A stretch of DNA of 64,000 bases. Source: Plasmodium coatneyi. Lineage: Eukaryota; Apicomplexa; Aconoidasida; Haemosporida; Plasmodiidae. The number at the start of each line of letters is the position of its first letter. Within the stretch, counting starts at the first letter, position 1. Location of the stretch: positions 1,302,001 to 1,366,000 of the forward strand of contig NC_033567.1 in assembly GCF_001680005.1 (NCBI RefSeq), written 5' to 3'. This document shows, one piece after another, positions 1 to 11,706 of the stretch. Position numbers and translations under genes: made by a program. The notes beneath the pieces were generated by a model. The model ran no database searches. It had not been told where the DNA came from and saw only the letters and a program-made list of their open reading frames with translations.

Positions 1-1127
1 GGGAAAAAGGCTGTGACCTTTCCCTTTGGAATAAGCCGCGCTGGATTGTACTCCTGCAGCACGGGGTAAAATAGGAAGTTGAAGTTATTTCAGGAAGCGG
101 AAAAAATGCCTTCCAGGGATGCATTCACAAATGTGCGTTTTGCTTACGCGCGCATTTAATTGCCACAATTGTACAGAGAGCAAAAAGGGAAAATAAAGCT
201 TCACATAGCAAAGGTTAAAATTTTGCGAAAGAAGAATGGGTGAATTAAAGCGATATTAAGTGAAGCCAAAGGAAGCTAGGCTAAATGAAGTGAAATAAAA
301 AAGTGGGAAGATTAGCACAAGAGCACATGTAGCACATACATATTCCCGCGCGTGCGTTCATTTTATGCTTACATTTTCGCTTATATAATGCGTACGATTG
401 TTCTTAAATTTATTTTCTCGCCCTCTCGCAACGTATTTCCCACCCAACGATTGCGCAAATTGCCGTCAGTAAGATTATATCCTTGAAAACACCACAAATT
501 GTTGCGTACCAAGCGCAGAATGAATATATATACATACAAAAGATATACCTATGCGTTTACTCGTGCGGACGCCTATGCATACGCGCCCTGTGATTATGTG
601 CCCATGTAGGCAACACTATGCAAAGGTGCACAGAGGAGCCAAGAAAGCAAACCAAAAGAAAAGAACAAAATAAAAAAAAAGAGCACAGGAAGTTTATGCC
701 CATTGTCAAGGAGTAGGGTGGGGGGACAAATTATTTCCCGTTAGATCGATGAAACGTGCATACTTATCGTATACATAACTCGTAGCCCGAATTTGAAGAA
801 ACTATCGTGAAGTTTCTCCATTTGTTCACCTATACATGACGAAATATTATAAATACTCACCTGCCGAGCGGATCCCTAAATAGGAGAGGTGCATTCTTAC
901 ATATGAACACGTGTACTACGTGTTTTCGACTCTCCCCCTGGAGATCTCCGAAGACACATCACACAGAAGGTGGAAGATAATGGTAAAAAAGAAAAAAGGG
1001 AAATAAGCAGAAATATAGGAAACATAAAAAATTGCAAATATAACGAAATTAAAGGGAAGATAAAAAAAAGGACAAATCCCGCGCACCCCACCCCCAAGAT
1101 ATCTTTTTTAACACCCCCGTAAAAAAT
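1..1127. other. intergenic, no gene seen
   Basis: AT-rich sequence with short poly-A runs and no convincing coding frame or splice-consistent exon. The last ~250 bases before 1128 are A-rich, as expected of a Plasmodium 5' UTR for the TFIIS gene. The left end may hold the UTR of a gene outside the window. Confidence 0.5.
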
Positions 1128-2303
1128 ATGACTACGACGGAAAATATTACAAAAATCACCACCATTCAAGAAAGGTTAAAGGATAAGGAAAGCAAATTCT
1201 TAAGTGCCAACGAGGAGGAAGAGGAAGCAGACACAGAAGCAGACGCAGAAGCAGAGGAGCAAAAAGAAACAATCGATGAGAGCACAGTAAAAGAAATTAT
1301 AGAAGACCTAAATTTGTTAAAAGACGTAGAAATAAATAAAGACATTTTAAAGCAAACCAAAATAGGAGTAACCGTGAATAAATTTACCAAAATAAAAAAC
1401 GAGGAAATACAAAATGTTGCAAAGGATCTTGTCGATAAGTGGAAAAATATTGCTATAAAGGAAAAACAATCCTCATCCGGTAGTAAAAGTGCAGAAAGTC
1501 TGAAGAAAAGAAAATCTGATCTAGTCGAAGCGAGTGACAACCACACATGTTCAGAGGATTACGAATTAAAAAAGGTGAAAGTTAAAAATGCCAATGAGAG
1601 TGACCCGAATAATAAGACGGATGACCCCCCCCTCCACAGCAAAAATCACAATAGTGATAACATACCAATAAAAGGAGGCATAAAAAATAGCTACCAGTTT
1701 AGCCAACTTAAACACATTAACACAGATTTAAAGGCACTCTCTGAGTGGAATTATAACGGAAAATTTCACAATGACGTACTTCGAGATAAAGCGAAGCAAT
1801 TTTTATTTAAAGCTTTCATTACCGGGTCAGATGATAATTTGCTCTACCTTATTGATAGAAAAAAACTAAACGAAATTATATACAATATAGAAAATGAATT
1901 ACACAAATTTTTTATCGAAAAAAAACAATCACAGAAAGAGTATAATATGCAATTAAAATCAATAAAATTTAATTTATGTGATAAAAAAAACCCAAGTTTT
2001 AACGAAAAAATTTATGCAGAATACATCTCTCCAAAAAGTGTAGCCACCATGAATTCTCAAGAAATGGCTAGCGATGAGAAAAAAAAGGAACGGAACAAAT
2101 GCCTGCAAGAAAGTTTACAGGCTTGTCAGTCCGACTGGGATGTTAAAAATATTCTTTTAAAAAAAAACAGGAAGGGCGAATTTCAGTGTTTTAAATGTAA
2201 GGGCTATGATACTGTCTACCACCAGCTGCAAACTAGGAGCAGCGACGAGCCCATGACCACCTTCGTCACGTGCTTGAAATGTAACAACCGTTGGAAATTC
2301 TGA
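1128..2303 (+). CDS. TFIIS: transcription elongation factor TFIIS
   Basis: Single-exon, 391-residue protein. The C-terminus is a textbook TFIIS zinc ribbon: Cys354 and Cys357 pair with Cys382 and Cys385. The loop between them carries RSSDE (370-374), equivalent to the RSADE motif whose Asp-Glu pair enters the RNA polymerase II active site and stimulates cleavage of backtracked RNA. Residues ~190-330 match the position of the central helical domain II that binds Pol II. Residues ~26-50 are a Glu/Asp/Ala run, and ~110-160 is a Lys/Ser linker, typical Plasmodium low complexity. The N-terminal part is weakly conserved by eye. Start is the first ATG, preceded by an A-rich leader. Function (rescue of arrested Pol II in the nucleus) is inferred from the family. 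Confidence 0.95.
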   Translation: MTTTENITKITTIQERLKDKESKFLSANEEEEEADTEADAEAEEQKETIDESTVKEIIEDLNLLKDVEINKDILKQTKIGVTVNKFTKIKNEEIQNVAKDLVDKWKNIAIKEKQSSSGSKSAESLKKRKSDLVEASDNHTCSEDYELKKVKVKNANESDPNNKTDDPPLHSKNHNSDNIPIKGGIKNSYQFSQLKHINTDLKALSEWNYNGKFHNDVLRDKAKQFLFKAFITGSDDNLLYLIDRKKLNEIIYNIENELHKFFIEKKQSQKEYNMQLKSIKFNLCDKKNPSFNEKIYAEYISPKSVATMNSQEMASDEKKKERNKCLQESLQACQSDWDVKNILLKKNRKGEFQCFKCKGYDTVYHQLQTRSSDEPMTTFVTCLKCNNRWKF

Positions 2304-3248
2304 CAAAAAGCGTGTCCATGTGCACATTTGCATATGAATGCTCAGTAACGCACTCCCCCCGAGCAGGCCTCTCTTCAATTTTGGCAGTTTAAATCGAACT
2401 AACTTTTGAAAAGTGCACCGTCGTGATGACATATGCATACGCTCAAGTGTACTCCTTTTTTCACGCTGCGCTACACATGCTTATGCTACCCTTTTGGTAT
2501 ATTACCTCGTATGTGTCAAAATTGTTTGTGTGCATTGTTTACCACATTCCTTCTACTTGTTTTTCTATTTTTTTTTTTTTATATTTTTTCCCATCTTCGT
2601 TTAGAAGAAAAGAGCGAAACAGCGTGCTTTGTATGTAAACGAGGAGGCAATGTTTGCATCCCAGCTTATGTGCGTTCCACGCATATGCCTACAAGGGAAG
2701 CATGTCTTGACGTTACCTCCCCCCCATTCCTGACCCTTCTCGCGCGTAAATTTTTCAACAACATCACGATTATTGCTTCCCTTTTGTTTGTTCCCATATG
2801 CGCAGCTACTTTTTTTTAAATTGTCACCATTTTACAACACAGCTTATAAGCACATGTGCGTACTCATCCTCCCACCTGTTCATGTATGTATAAACGGGAG
2901 GCACCTCATTTTTTCCCTCTTGATTTTCTCCCTGCGTCCCATTTTTTGGCAACTTTCGCATTCATTCATCTGTACTGTATCTGTGTGTACTTTTTTTTCA
3001 TTTTGTACAAGCAACGCTGGGAGAGACCTTTTTTTTTTTTTCCTGTAAAATTGGATAAAACGTAACGTACCTTATTTTTTTTCAACCTACTTAAGAGCAA
3101 AAACGTGTTACAAGCGGTCTCACAATGAACATAATTACATATATGCATGAAAACATTTGCGCATGCTATGCGAATCCTTTTGTGGCAATAAGCATATTCA
3201 TCCTCAACAGTGAATAAATGCATAGCACAGATGACGCCATCGCAGGCG

Positions 3249-3279
<31 letters not shown>

Positions 3280-3455
3280 TGCGTTATATTTTACAAAAAT
3301 AAATTGAAGGAGGAAATATAATGCCTTTTTTACCCACCACAATGCAACATTTGGATATATGTAATTCGTGGGGCAATGGTAAACTTTGGCAAAAGGAATT
3401 TTAACAGGATAAAAATTATGCGAGACAAAAATATACACCTGAGCAGGGGAAAAAG
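2304..3455. other. intergenic with 28-bp poly-T tract
   Basis: No supportable gene. The open frames here are short and T-rich. A poly-T run spans 3249-3276. The sequence separates two co-directional genes. Confidence 0.5.
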
Positions 3456-5093
3456 ATGAGCAGCAGTTCGCTCAGCCCATCAGTTAATGACAGTGATGAT
3501 CATGGCAAATACAAAAATGAAAGAAGTAAAAAGGGCCACAAAAATGACAAAGTAGAACGCGAAAAAGAAAAAGGGTTAAAAAATAAATCGCGCAAGAATA
3601 GCTCTGGCGAGGAAGGAAAATATAACCGAGGAAGCGACCCTTCCAGTTCTCCAAATATTAAGAATCAGAATAGTGATAAACATAAACATAAACGTATGGA
3701 AATATCAGAGGCAAAAAATAATTCCGAAAATGGGAAAAACTCCAAAGGAAAAAAAATGAAATATGAAGCCCGTAGCAGCAGCTCATCATACGATGAACAT
3801 TCTAACAAAAGAAGAAAGAAAGACAAAGAAAAACTGCATAAGTTAAAAAATGGCAAAAATGAAGACGCCTTGCGGAGGAAGAAGCATTACAGTGACAGTA
3901 ACAGTAACAGTGACGAATGCGAGCGGGGAAATTCCCCAAGGGGAGGAAAGACCAAACTTCGCAATAACAAACGGGGGAAATCCATTTCCCGTTCGTCTTG
4001 CCGTGACGAAAGAAGGGGAATGAAGTCTCACTTGAGGAGGAGAAGCCGCAGCAGTCGGGGAAGTAGCTACGGTGACACGTCATCCGATCAAAGCGACGAG
4101 AGTAATACGTCAGAGGAGGAAAGTGACACAAGTGGTACGTCCTCCGATGGAAGCTACACTAGTAGTAGTCCCTCCGATGGAAGTAGTGTAAGCAGTGTAA
4201 GAAGTGTGAGCAGTGGATCGTCAAAAAAAGAGGGGCTCAATGCGGAGCAGGTAGAGGAGACGAAGGCACCAGGGGGAGATGCTTTAAGTGCCTTAAACAA
4301 AAAGGAACAGTACGACGCGCACATTTACGACAGCAAGGAAATGATAAGGTTGACCATAAACATTCTCCAGAACTACAACTTTTTAAACAATTTAAAAATA
4401 CTGTATCAAAAGTTAGACAAGAAAAAAAAAATTTCACTTGAAAGTATGAAAGATTTAAAATTAAAAAAAAAATTAAGACATTTATTTAGAGCATGGAAGT
4501 TGGAAAAGGAGGGAGAATACTACAGGAAGCCTCCTAATTTTAAAGAAAATATAATTGACATTTTTAACAGCTTAATGTATTACTTTTTGTCCAAACTGGA
4601 TATAAACAAGCTGAGACACAACATTAACAAACGGAAAGCTAGCTCCTTGAAGGACGATCCGAAGGAACATGATGACCAAGCGGGGGGAGTTAACAGTTCA
4701 CGTGATGATTACGATATTGATAACAGCAATTACTATGATGGTAATTTTATCGTGAATTTTCAAGAGGAGGACTACTCCCATGTCGTGCAAAACACTAAGA
4801 AACCAATGAAAAGTTTGAGAGAGCTACATGAAGAAGGGTGCTTTACAAATTCAAAGGAACAATACAAAGAATTTTTAGAGAAACATAAAAAAATTGACTT
4901 ATGGGGGAAGAATGAACAAGAGCAAAAGTTTCTGTTGAACTCGAAAAATTCAGTTAACCAAAGGAGAACCTTTGATAGGGAAACTGATTTGGCCATAAAC
5001 AGGTTTGTAAAAAAGGACGACTATAGGAAGTTGATTAAGCGTACAAAACAGCACGTGGATGACAAGTTTCACAAAACGGCAGATCGGGTTTAG
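3456..5093 (+). CDS. Ser/Arg/Lys-rich conserved protein, possible DUF3752 (GPALPP1-like) C-terminus
   Basis: 545 residues, one exon. Residues ~1-265 are low complexity: Lys/Asn/Ser stretches, then Arg-Ser and Ser-Asp-Gly tracts resembling RS domains of nuclear RNA-processing proteins. Residues ~285-400 look like a folded helical segment rich in Leu/Lys. The last ~90 residues are ordered again. Near the C-terminus, FDRETDL followed by NRF and a LIKRT-type stretch resembles the end of DUF3752/GPALPP1-type proteins (FDR-x2-DL-x3-NRF-x6-LIK). The GPALPP repeats of that family are not seen, so the assignment is tentative. A nuclear, RNA-related role is inference from composition. Start is the first ATG of the open frame, preceded by an A-rich stretch. 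Confidence 0.8.
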   Translation: MSSSSLSPSVNDSDDHGKYKNERSKKGHKNDKVEREKEKGLKNKSRKNSSGEEGKYNRGSDPSSSPNIKNQNSDKHKHKRMEISEAKNNSENGKNSKGKKMKYEARSSSSSYDEHSNKRRKKDKEKLHKLKNGKNEDALRRKKHYSDSNSNSDECERGNSPRGGKTKLRNNKRGKSISRSSCRDERRGMKSHLRRRSRSSRGSSYGDTSSDQSDESNTSEEESDTSGTSSDGSYTSSSPSDGSSVSSVRSVSSGSSKKEGLNAEQVEETKAPGGDALSALNKKEQYDAHIYDSKEMIRLTINILQNYNFLNNLKILYQKLDKKKKISLESMKDLKLKKKLRHLFRAWKLEKEGEYYRKPPNFKENIIDIFNSLMYYFLSKLDINKLRHNINKRKASSLKDDPKEHDDQAGGVNSSRDDYDIDNSNYYDGNFIVNFQEEDYSHVVQNTKKPMKSLRELHEEGCFTNSKEQYKEFLEKHKKIDLWGKNEQEQKFLLNSKNSVNQRRTFDRETDLAINRFVKKDDYRKLIKRTKQHVDDKFHKTADRV

Positions 5094-6423
5094 CCTGTTA
5101 CTCGACTTTCCCCCTTTCTGTATGCTTGCTACACTTCGCACAGGACGTATCATCGCATGTGCGTAACGCAAATGTTGCATATGCAAGGTTAACTGAAAGT
5201 GTTTAACGGAGGTAAAGGAAGGAGCCCCCCGCGTGGCAGCACATTTGATAAAGCTATTTCATCAGTGTAATAAACATGGTCTGTAATTATAGCGGACAAT
5301 TTTTTCACGCACTATAGTACACACGCATGTGTACGCTTTTTTTTTTTTTTTTTTTTTTTTTGTTTAGCGAATTCAGAACAGTTAAGTCGTGCATGTTGCA
5401 ATTTTGTTTTTAAATTTGTTGATAATTAATTATCATTTTTGTGTTTCACATTTTGAATTTTTTTTTTGTGCAAAATTTCCCCACTAATGAGCTACATTTG
5501 TACCAACTGTACTCACGCAGGCTTTTTGCGTACCCCCTCAATCCGTAAAACCCACATTTGAGATGCGCCTTGAGCCATTTTTCTTTATATCGTTTCGTGG
5601 AATGTACAAATTGTGAATTGCACACAGGAAAATGAGACAACCTTTTTAGGATGTCTTCACCATTTGTGCGACTGACATATCCCCCGTGATGGCTTTATTA
5701 CAGCTGCACATTCGTTTGAGCAGACGTTGCTGCTAAAAGGGTGCCACAATTTTTACCGAAAAATTTGCAATTAAATTTTAACAATTTTATTTTAATTCCT
5801 CTTTCCCGTCCTTCCTATATTATATATTCCTCGCGGTCTAATGCATTCCATTGATATACATTTCTTTGTCATAGAAAAATTGGGAGAAAACGTTTAACTC
5901 ATTTTTGCCATATAGAAGATAACCATCAAGTGGTTAATCCTACTGACATAAGTGAACATAATTTTTCAGTTTTACATGAGGTTGCTCGGGTTATGTACAA
6001 ATGTGGCGATCCTTGCTTAACCCTTTGTTGCCTTTTTGCGTTTTGAAAAATCTTTCATATTGTTCTTAGTTTATAATGAAAAGGGTCTAAATGAATGAGG
6101 AGAGAACGCTTTAATTTTTTTTTTTATCACCAAAAAAAATTAATAAAATGTTGTAGAATAAAAAAAAGGTGAATTCTTCCTGAAATATGTAAACTTTAAA
6201 CGAGTTAGAAAGTTAGCCAACAAATATGAAGTAATAATTTTTTTTTTTTTTGAGGGGATTAAACATAGCATGAGCTGCTAGGGCACCTTCGCTGAGGGCT
6301 TGCATATGAAGAACATTTTTTCTTGTTGCGCTTACATCTCTAAATGAATCGTAAACTAGCAACTATCTTTTTAGGGAACCCTCAATTAAGATTATGAATG
6401 TTCAGGAAGCATTAAATTTTGAA
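5094..6423. other. intergenic, AT-rich
   Basis: About 1.3 kb with poly-T runs (5338-5360; others near 6110-6125 and 6238-6251). No gene recognised. A small ncRNA could hide here, but I saw no box C/D or H/ACA arrangement I would defend. Confidence 0.4.
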
Positions 6424-6495
6424 TCCGAGATAGTATAGTGGCCAGTATTTCCGCCTGTCACGCGGAAGACCCGGGTTCAATTCCCGGTCTCGGAG
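6424..6495 (+). tRNA. tRNA-Asp (GTC)
   Basis: 72-nt cloverleaf. Acceptor strands TCCGAGA and TCTCGGA pair fully, with discriminator G. Anticodon stem TCCGC/GCGGA closes loop CTGTCAC, giving anticodon GTC. The T arm is CCGGG-TTCAATT-CCCGG. No intron. CCA is not encoded, as usual for a nuclear gene. A T-run follows shortly after. Confidence 0.97.
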
Positions 6496-7686
6496 TTTAG
6501 TAAAAAATTTTTTTTGTATTTTTTTTTAATTACATTTTTTTTCTATAACCTTTTTTTATTATATTTTTTTTACTGTTTCTTAAGCAGTCTCACTCTGACT
6601 AAGCGTAAACTGACATTAGGTAAAAACCCAATGGGCGACCTTATTCAGTTAATCAATTAGCAGTATAGCTAATTCGGAAATTACAGTTTTTGTGAAAGTT
6701 TCTCTTATTTTAGTTCTTAAAATATTTTATATATAACGTACTTAATATACCAAAAGGGATTAATATAGGGGGAGATGGCTGTTCCAATACTAAGCTGCTT
6801 CTCTGCCGTTGAGTCGCATATCATCATACAAACGTTCGTTCATTCATGTTTTTTATTAAGCCATTTTGTACAACGCAACATTTTAATAGTTGGAAAATGG
6901 AACGCACTCGTTAATTAGGCAGTCTTTCTAAATGCAACTGTAATTTTTTGTTTACTGTACACCCCGTGGACACTGCTATAATTTGTTTCACCCCAATCGT
7001 AAATACGACAAAATCATTTTCGAAATTTTTCCAAAGGAAATTTTTTCTTTTACCCCCGAATTGTTTCAACAATTCGAAATTTTTACCGTTATGGACATAT
7101 ATGAAAGATTTACGCTTCAGTAAAATCTTCCCTTTTGAATCTGACATAATTCATGGAATATTAAAAAAAAGGGACTACACGTTATATGTACATAATATGT
7201 TGTGTTAACATTTTTCCTGTTCGCAATTTTCAGTGGCAGTTCGAAAGACATGAAAAGAAAGAAACCTTTGCACATCTGGGGGAACTTGCGTTGTGCGGAG
7301 AAAAATATGGTAATATTCATCATATGGTCTGCAGAAAGACTACCATTTTTAAATTAGCCAAAAAATTACGTTAACATTTTTAGCCACCTTTCAACTGATG
7401 TGATGGAAATCTTTGTGGTGATAAAATGAACTCTCCTGAAGTACCTATTCCTTTTACACGTCCCCTAGCTATACGTGTAAAACTGTTTGCTGCGGAAAAA
7501 AATGCGAAATTGTGGCGAATACCGTAAAAATATGAAAATTAAATAAAACAGTGTTTCTTAAGAATATAATTATGTAAAATGCCTTTTCAAAGGATTGGGA
7601 AAAATAAATATAAAATTTTTTAATTTTTTTTTTTTTTTTATTTTTTAAATGTATGTATAGCCAATTTTGTCGCATATTTTATTATT
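6496..7686. other. inter-tRNA spacer
   Basis: AT-rich 1.2 kb between tRNA-Asp and tRNA-Leu. Overlapping open frames on both strands around 6911-7374 are short, mutually antisense and lack any recognisable motif. I do not call them genes. Confidence 0.45.
6508..6515 (+). terminator. Pol III terminator of tRNA-Asp
   Basis: T8 run 13 bases after the tRNA 3' end, the standard RNA polymerase III stop signal. Confidence 0.7.
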
Positions 7687-7766
7687 GACAGAATGGCCGA
7701 GTGGTCTAAGGCGCAACGTTAAGGCCGTTGTCCGAAAGGGCGTGGGTTCGAACCCCACTTCTGTCA
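7687..7766 (+). tRNA. tRNA-Leu (AAG)
   Basis: 80-nt class II tRNA. Acceptor GACAGAA/TTCTGTC with discriminator A. D arm contains GAGTGGTCTAAGGC. Anticodon stem CAACG/CGTTG closes loop TTAAGGC, giving anticodon AAG. A long variable arm follows, and the T arm is GTGGG-TTCGAAC-CCCAC. Intronless, no encoded CCA. Confidence 0.96.
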
Positions 7767-7772
7767 AAAAAC

Positions 7773-7777
7773 TTTTT
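7773..7777 (+). terminator. Pol III terminator of tRNA-Leu
   Basis: T5 run 7 bases beyond the tRNA, adequate as a Pol III terminator. Confidence 0.6.
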
Positions 7778-8807
7778 CCATTCGTCAATATGAAAATTAT
7801 ATGGAAGTGAGAAAAATACGGTTTTTTATATAAAAACATATATGCCGTATGAAAAAGTATACCATGTGCTCTTTCTCACCCATTTTTTTTCTTTCTTAAC
7901 CATGGTGGAAATTCATTGCGAACAAAATGCAATATTATGGTTTCCTTGCCTCAATAAATAAATAATTGTCAAATTTTCCGTTCCCATTTTTATTGTGCTT
8001 ACTGTGACGTGACTGTGTTTGCATAGCACGGCACGGAGATACGCATAAAGAAAAGGAATACTAATTATAAGAAATGTGCCTGAGAGAGGGCAGCAAAATC
8101 TTAAAGGTGGCATGGGGATACCCAGATTACACTGTTCCTATATGGAGGCAATTTACTGGGGGAGGGTGCTTCATGCATTGCGTGTAAAAAACACCTGTAG
8201 TACGTACAAAGGAATAGGTGTATGTAAACCCGCGCCGTCTGCTCTCCGTTTGGATAGGGTAAACTAAGGTGGGGCATGCTAACAGAGGTAAACGGATTTC
8301 TCTGCAAGGCACATATTATTACATACATGATATATGCGCTACACGTTGAGGAAGCTGTGAAAAACGCCACTATTCTCACCCGCGTTTTTCTTAAAAGTGA
8401 CACCAATTGAGGACCCATAAAAAATAGTTTCCAACTTCCTTAAATTATTTTTTCCCGCTGAGGATATTTCCTTTACATTTGGCTGAACAGTTGCTGCTCA
8501 GCAAGAGGAGGGGTACGTAATCAAATTCGCTTAAATTTTAACTAGGTTTTAATGGCCATACTTTTATTGTTCCGCATAATATAAGGCCCATATTTTTGTG
8601 TATGTCAAACATGTAGCGTAGCAGTATTATAAATTCAAGCACAACAATTACGAGGCCACATAGTGAAAAATGCAAACTTTTTTCTTCCCTATTTGTTCTT
8701 TCTCTCAAATTGTAATTAAAAAAAAATGTTCATTTCCTATGAATCAAAAAAAAAAAAATTTCATTATTCCATTATTGCTAATTAAAAAATACCTTTTTTT
8801 TAAAAGG

Positions 8808-8814
8808 AAAAAAA
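8808..8814 (-). terminator. Pol III terminator of tRNA-Ser
   Basis: Seven A on the plus strand, i.e. T7 on the transcribed sense strand, beginning 2 bases past the tRNA 3' end. Confidence 0.7.
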
Positions 8815-8816
8815 TT

Positions 8817-8898
8817 CGACAACGGCAGGAATCGAACCTGCGCGGGCAGAACCCATTGGATTAGCAGTCCAACCCCTTAACCACTCGGGCACGTTATC
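8817..8898 (-). tRNA. tRNA-Ser (GCT)
   Basis: 82-nt class II tRNA read on the minus strand. Acceptor GATAACG pairs with CGTTGTC (one G-U), discriminator G. Anticodon stem TTGGA/TCCAA closes loop CTGCTAA, giving GCT. A long variable arm (TGGGTT...GCCCGC region) precedes T arm GCAGG-TTCGATT-CCTGC. Transcribed away from the exported-protein gene. Confidence 0.96.
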
Positions 8899-10279
8899 AT
8901 GTATGTTAATTTTGGTAAAACAAAGTATACAAATAAACCATTCATATAAATGTATGGATGCGCAATTACATATATGCAACCCTTTTGCATATATGACCTA
9001 TTTTAAAATTCTTATCATATTTTGTAACAATTAAGTGACACCTTTGTAAAGATGCTATTCTTCTCATAAACAGAAAAAAAATTACGCTTAGTCGTATTCT
9101 TAAAAAGGTATCCTTTAAAGTGCTACGGTTCGATTAAAAATAAAATTTTAATATAAAAAAAAAATGCCGGTTAACTCGTTCGTCTGTAGTCTGTATTTTT
9201 TCCTTCCAAAATGCAGGAAAAAAATGCATAAACATGTGAACTTTTTATGACAATACATTGGTTCCTCAAGTTGAAGCTTCCCTATATGTAGATTATTAGC
9301 ATAATAACACGCCCTCTCAGAATAGCAAGTAATATATAATTAATTCGTCTTTATTTTTTAAAGAGGAGCTATATATAGGAACAAGTTTTAATAACAACTT
9401 GCTATTAAATTAATAACCGCATAAACCAAATAATATGATATTTTTTTATAGTGCTATGTAGCCCCTCAGAATGGACTCATTTAGAAAGAAAAGCAATAAT
9501 GAATAAAATATTATATGTACATGTAGTAACAATTATAAAAAAAAAAAAAAAAAAAAAGGGGGGCCGCAATTAGGTATATTCACCAAATTCATAACGCGAA
9601 CCTTCTGTTATACGTGTACACTTATTTATTATTATATCGCCCCTACAGTTTTTTTTTTTTTTTTTTCTATTAAGGTATTCGATTCGGATTCCATTATGCA
9701 ATATGTAAGAGCAATAATCTTGCCTGTCAAGCGTTTCATCCTTATTAAATCTGCTTGGTTTCTAATCAAAATGGTGCTACAACAGATCGATTCTATGCTT
9801 TTTAAGAGTCGGTTATTTATAAATTCGTTTATTCTTATTTCTTCTTCTTTTTTTTTTTCCTACCACTCAGTATATATACATAACTCTTTAATTTTTTGAA
9901 AAAAAAATTTTTTAAAATATAAATTATAATTTTTTTTTTTTTCTTTTTTACACTATTTTTATAATATTTAGGTTTAATCATAATTTTGTATTAACTTTTG
10001 TACAAAGCTTATATTTTATAGTTTGTAAACTTTTAATATATATAATAATTTTTTAACCTTATATTTTTTACATTTTTTTAAGAATAATATTTTTTGTCTT
10101 TACTTTTAATTCTAGATTTTTGTTACTTTCACACTTTCAGATAGAAATATATAATAAATAGTTTAATAAATTTTGAACAATGCTTAGAGTATATTTCTTA
10201 TTAAACATACCAGAAATAATTCGTTCTTTCAACTAATATATTAATAGGCTTCTTTTCTTGTAGTATATATATCAACAAA
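8899..10279. other. very AT-rich upstream region of exported-protein gene
   Basis: The most AT-rich stretch of the window, densest at 9880-10200 where long A/T blocks dominate. A poly-A run lies at 9537-9557. No coding frame of substance. It likely serves as the promoter/5' UTR of the gene at 10280. Confidence 0.5.
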
Positions 10280-11706
10280 ATGCCTGTTACAAAAAGGCAA
10301 AATAAGAAAGGGAAAAAGGGCGGCGCCGTTTTTCGCTTTTGCACCAAAGCTTCCGTGTACACGCTTCTAGTTTGGATTGTAAATTGCTCCAATACTGTAA
10401 GAAAAAAAAAGAACGAACGCATATTATCTGTAACCCAGCAAAAGAGAAGGGACCCATCTGAACGCACATATATTCATCTGTGTACATTTGTCAGGAATAG
10501 TTTTTTTTCTGTTATGTCTAAAAATGTTTTTCCTTTTATTTTTTTTTTTTATATATGAAATATACATTTTTTCTTTTTTTGTTTTCTTTTTACACTATTA
10601 TACTTTTGCTACCACCTTTTCGCTACATTTTCGCTGTCTTTTCATTAATGTAAATAGAAAAACTGCTTTTAACATTTTATCTAAATTTTATAAACAAAAT
10701 TCATTTTACAGCAGCACCACCCCACCCCTCCTTCCTTTTTTTTTTTTAGAGCCAATATGGTGGTAATTCGTACAATGTGATGAACAATGGCCTTGGAAAG
10801 GCCGTGGATTCAAGAACTTTGAGGTTATTAGCAGAAGCTTACGAGGAAGCTATAGAAGAAGAGGGAGAAACTACAGGAGAAGTTGGAACAGAAGAAGAAG
10901 TTGTAGAGAAAGCTCCTTCTCTATCTTCAATAGAAGAAGAAGTTGTTCATGAAGTTGTAGAGGAAGTTGCAGGAGCTATAGAAGAAGATGAAGAAACTTC
11001 AGGAGATGTTGGAGCAAAAGAACAAGTTGTACAGAAAGCTCCTTCTCTATCCTCACTAGAAGAAGAAGTTGTGCAGAAAGCTCCTTCTCCATCCTCAGTG
11101 CAAAAAACAGTTGCACAAGCTTCCAAAAATGTTGGAAAGACTTCAGGAAAAGTTCCAAAACAATTATTAAGAAAAAAAAAATTCAGAATTAACGATCTTG
11201 CATCCATTCTTGTACGACCTACATATATATATGATCAACCAGAACTACTTGCTCGTTATGAACAACAAAGACTAAATATATACAAAAGAAAAAGACCAAC
11301 AATAACAGAAGGAGAAGATGAAGATTTAATAAAAAATGTTAATTTATTTAACACACGAGATCGCGCCCTGCAAGGAGACCCTTCAGCTATTGCTGAATAC
11401 CCTAAAGGATACTGGGATCCATTTTTGGCATATCAAAGAGCACTAAAAGAACTGCTGGAAAAACATAATGAATATAGAGAAATGTTGGCAAACAACTTTT
11501 ACAATGTTAAATTTATAGATAACTTTGACAATAGTGAAGCACTAAAAAGACCATACTACGAAAGAGAATACGGACGCCTAGATCTAAGCCCTGCTCCACC
11601 AAGACTAACCACTAAAAAAGTAGAGGAGGAAAAAAAATATGAACAAAAAGAAGAAATAAAAACAATAGAAAAGAAAAAGACAAGAAGAAGACTCTGCTGT
11701 TTTTAA
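10280..11706 (+). CDS. PEXEL-containing exported protein (two exons)
   Basis: Exon 1 is 10280-10396 (39 codons). Its hydrophobic stretch (ASVYTLLVWIVNC) follows a basic start, the recessed signal typical of exported malaria proteins. Intron 10397-10749 (GTAAG...TTTTAG, phase 0). Exon 2 is 10750-11706, beginning SQYGGNSYNV. About 68 residues in, RLLAE fits the PEXEL export motif RxLxE, cleaved by plasmepsin V before transport into the host red cell. Then come acidic imperfect repeats, three copies of an EEEVV-x-KAPSLSS-type unit (exon 2 codons ~40-110), and a charged helical C-terminal domain (~150 residues) ending RRRLCCF. The C-terminal part lacks a PHIST signature I can recognise. Total 357 residues. 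Two-exon signal/PEXEL architecture is classic for this class; host-cell function unknown. Confidence 0.88.

Larger units (their letters stand above)
7767..8816. other. inter-tRNA spacer
   Basis: About 1 kb between the Leu and Ser tRNA genes. It is less AT-rich around 8060-8420, where several short open frames overlap on both strands with no motif. No gene supported. Confidence 0.4.

Noticed and set aside
7385..7445. Possible box C/D snoRNA (TGATGTGATGG ... GTGATAA ... CTGA)
   Set aside because: Span too short, no terminal stem, and boxes imperfect.
8899..10279. Possible centromere because of AT-richness
   Set aside because: AT content is high but not the near-total, kilobase-long AT of Plasmodium centromeres, and tRNA and protein genes lie within it.
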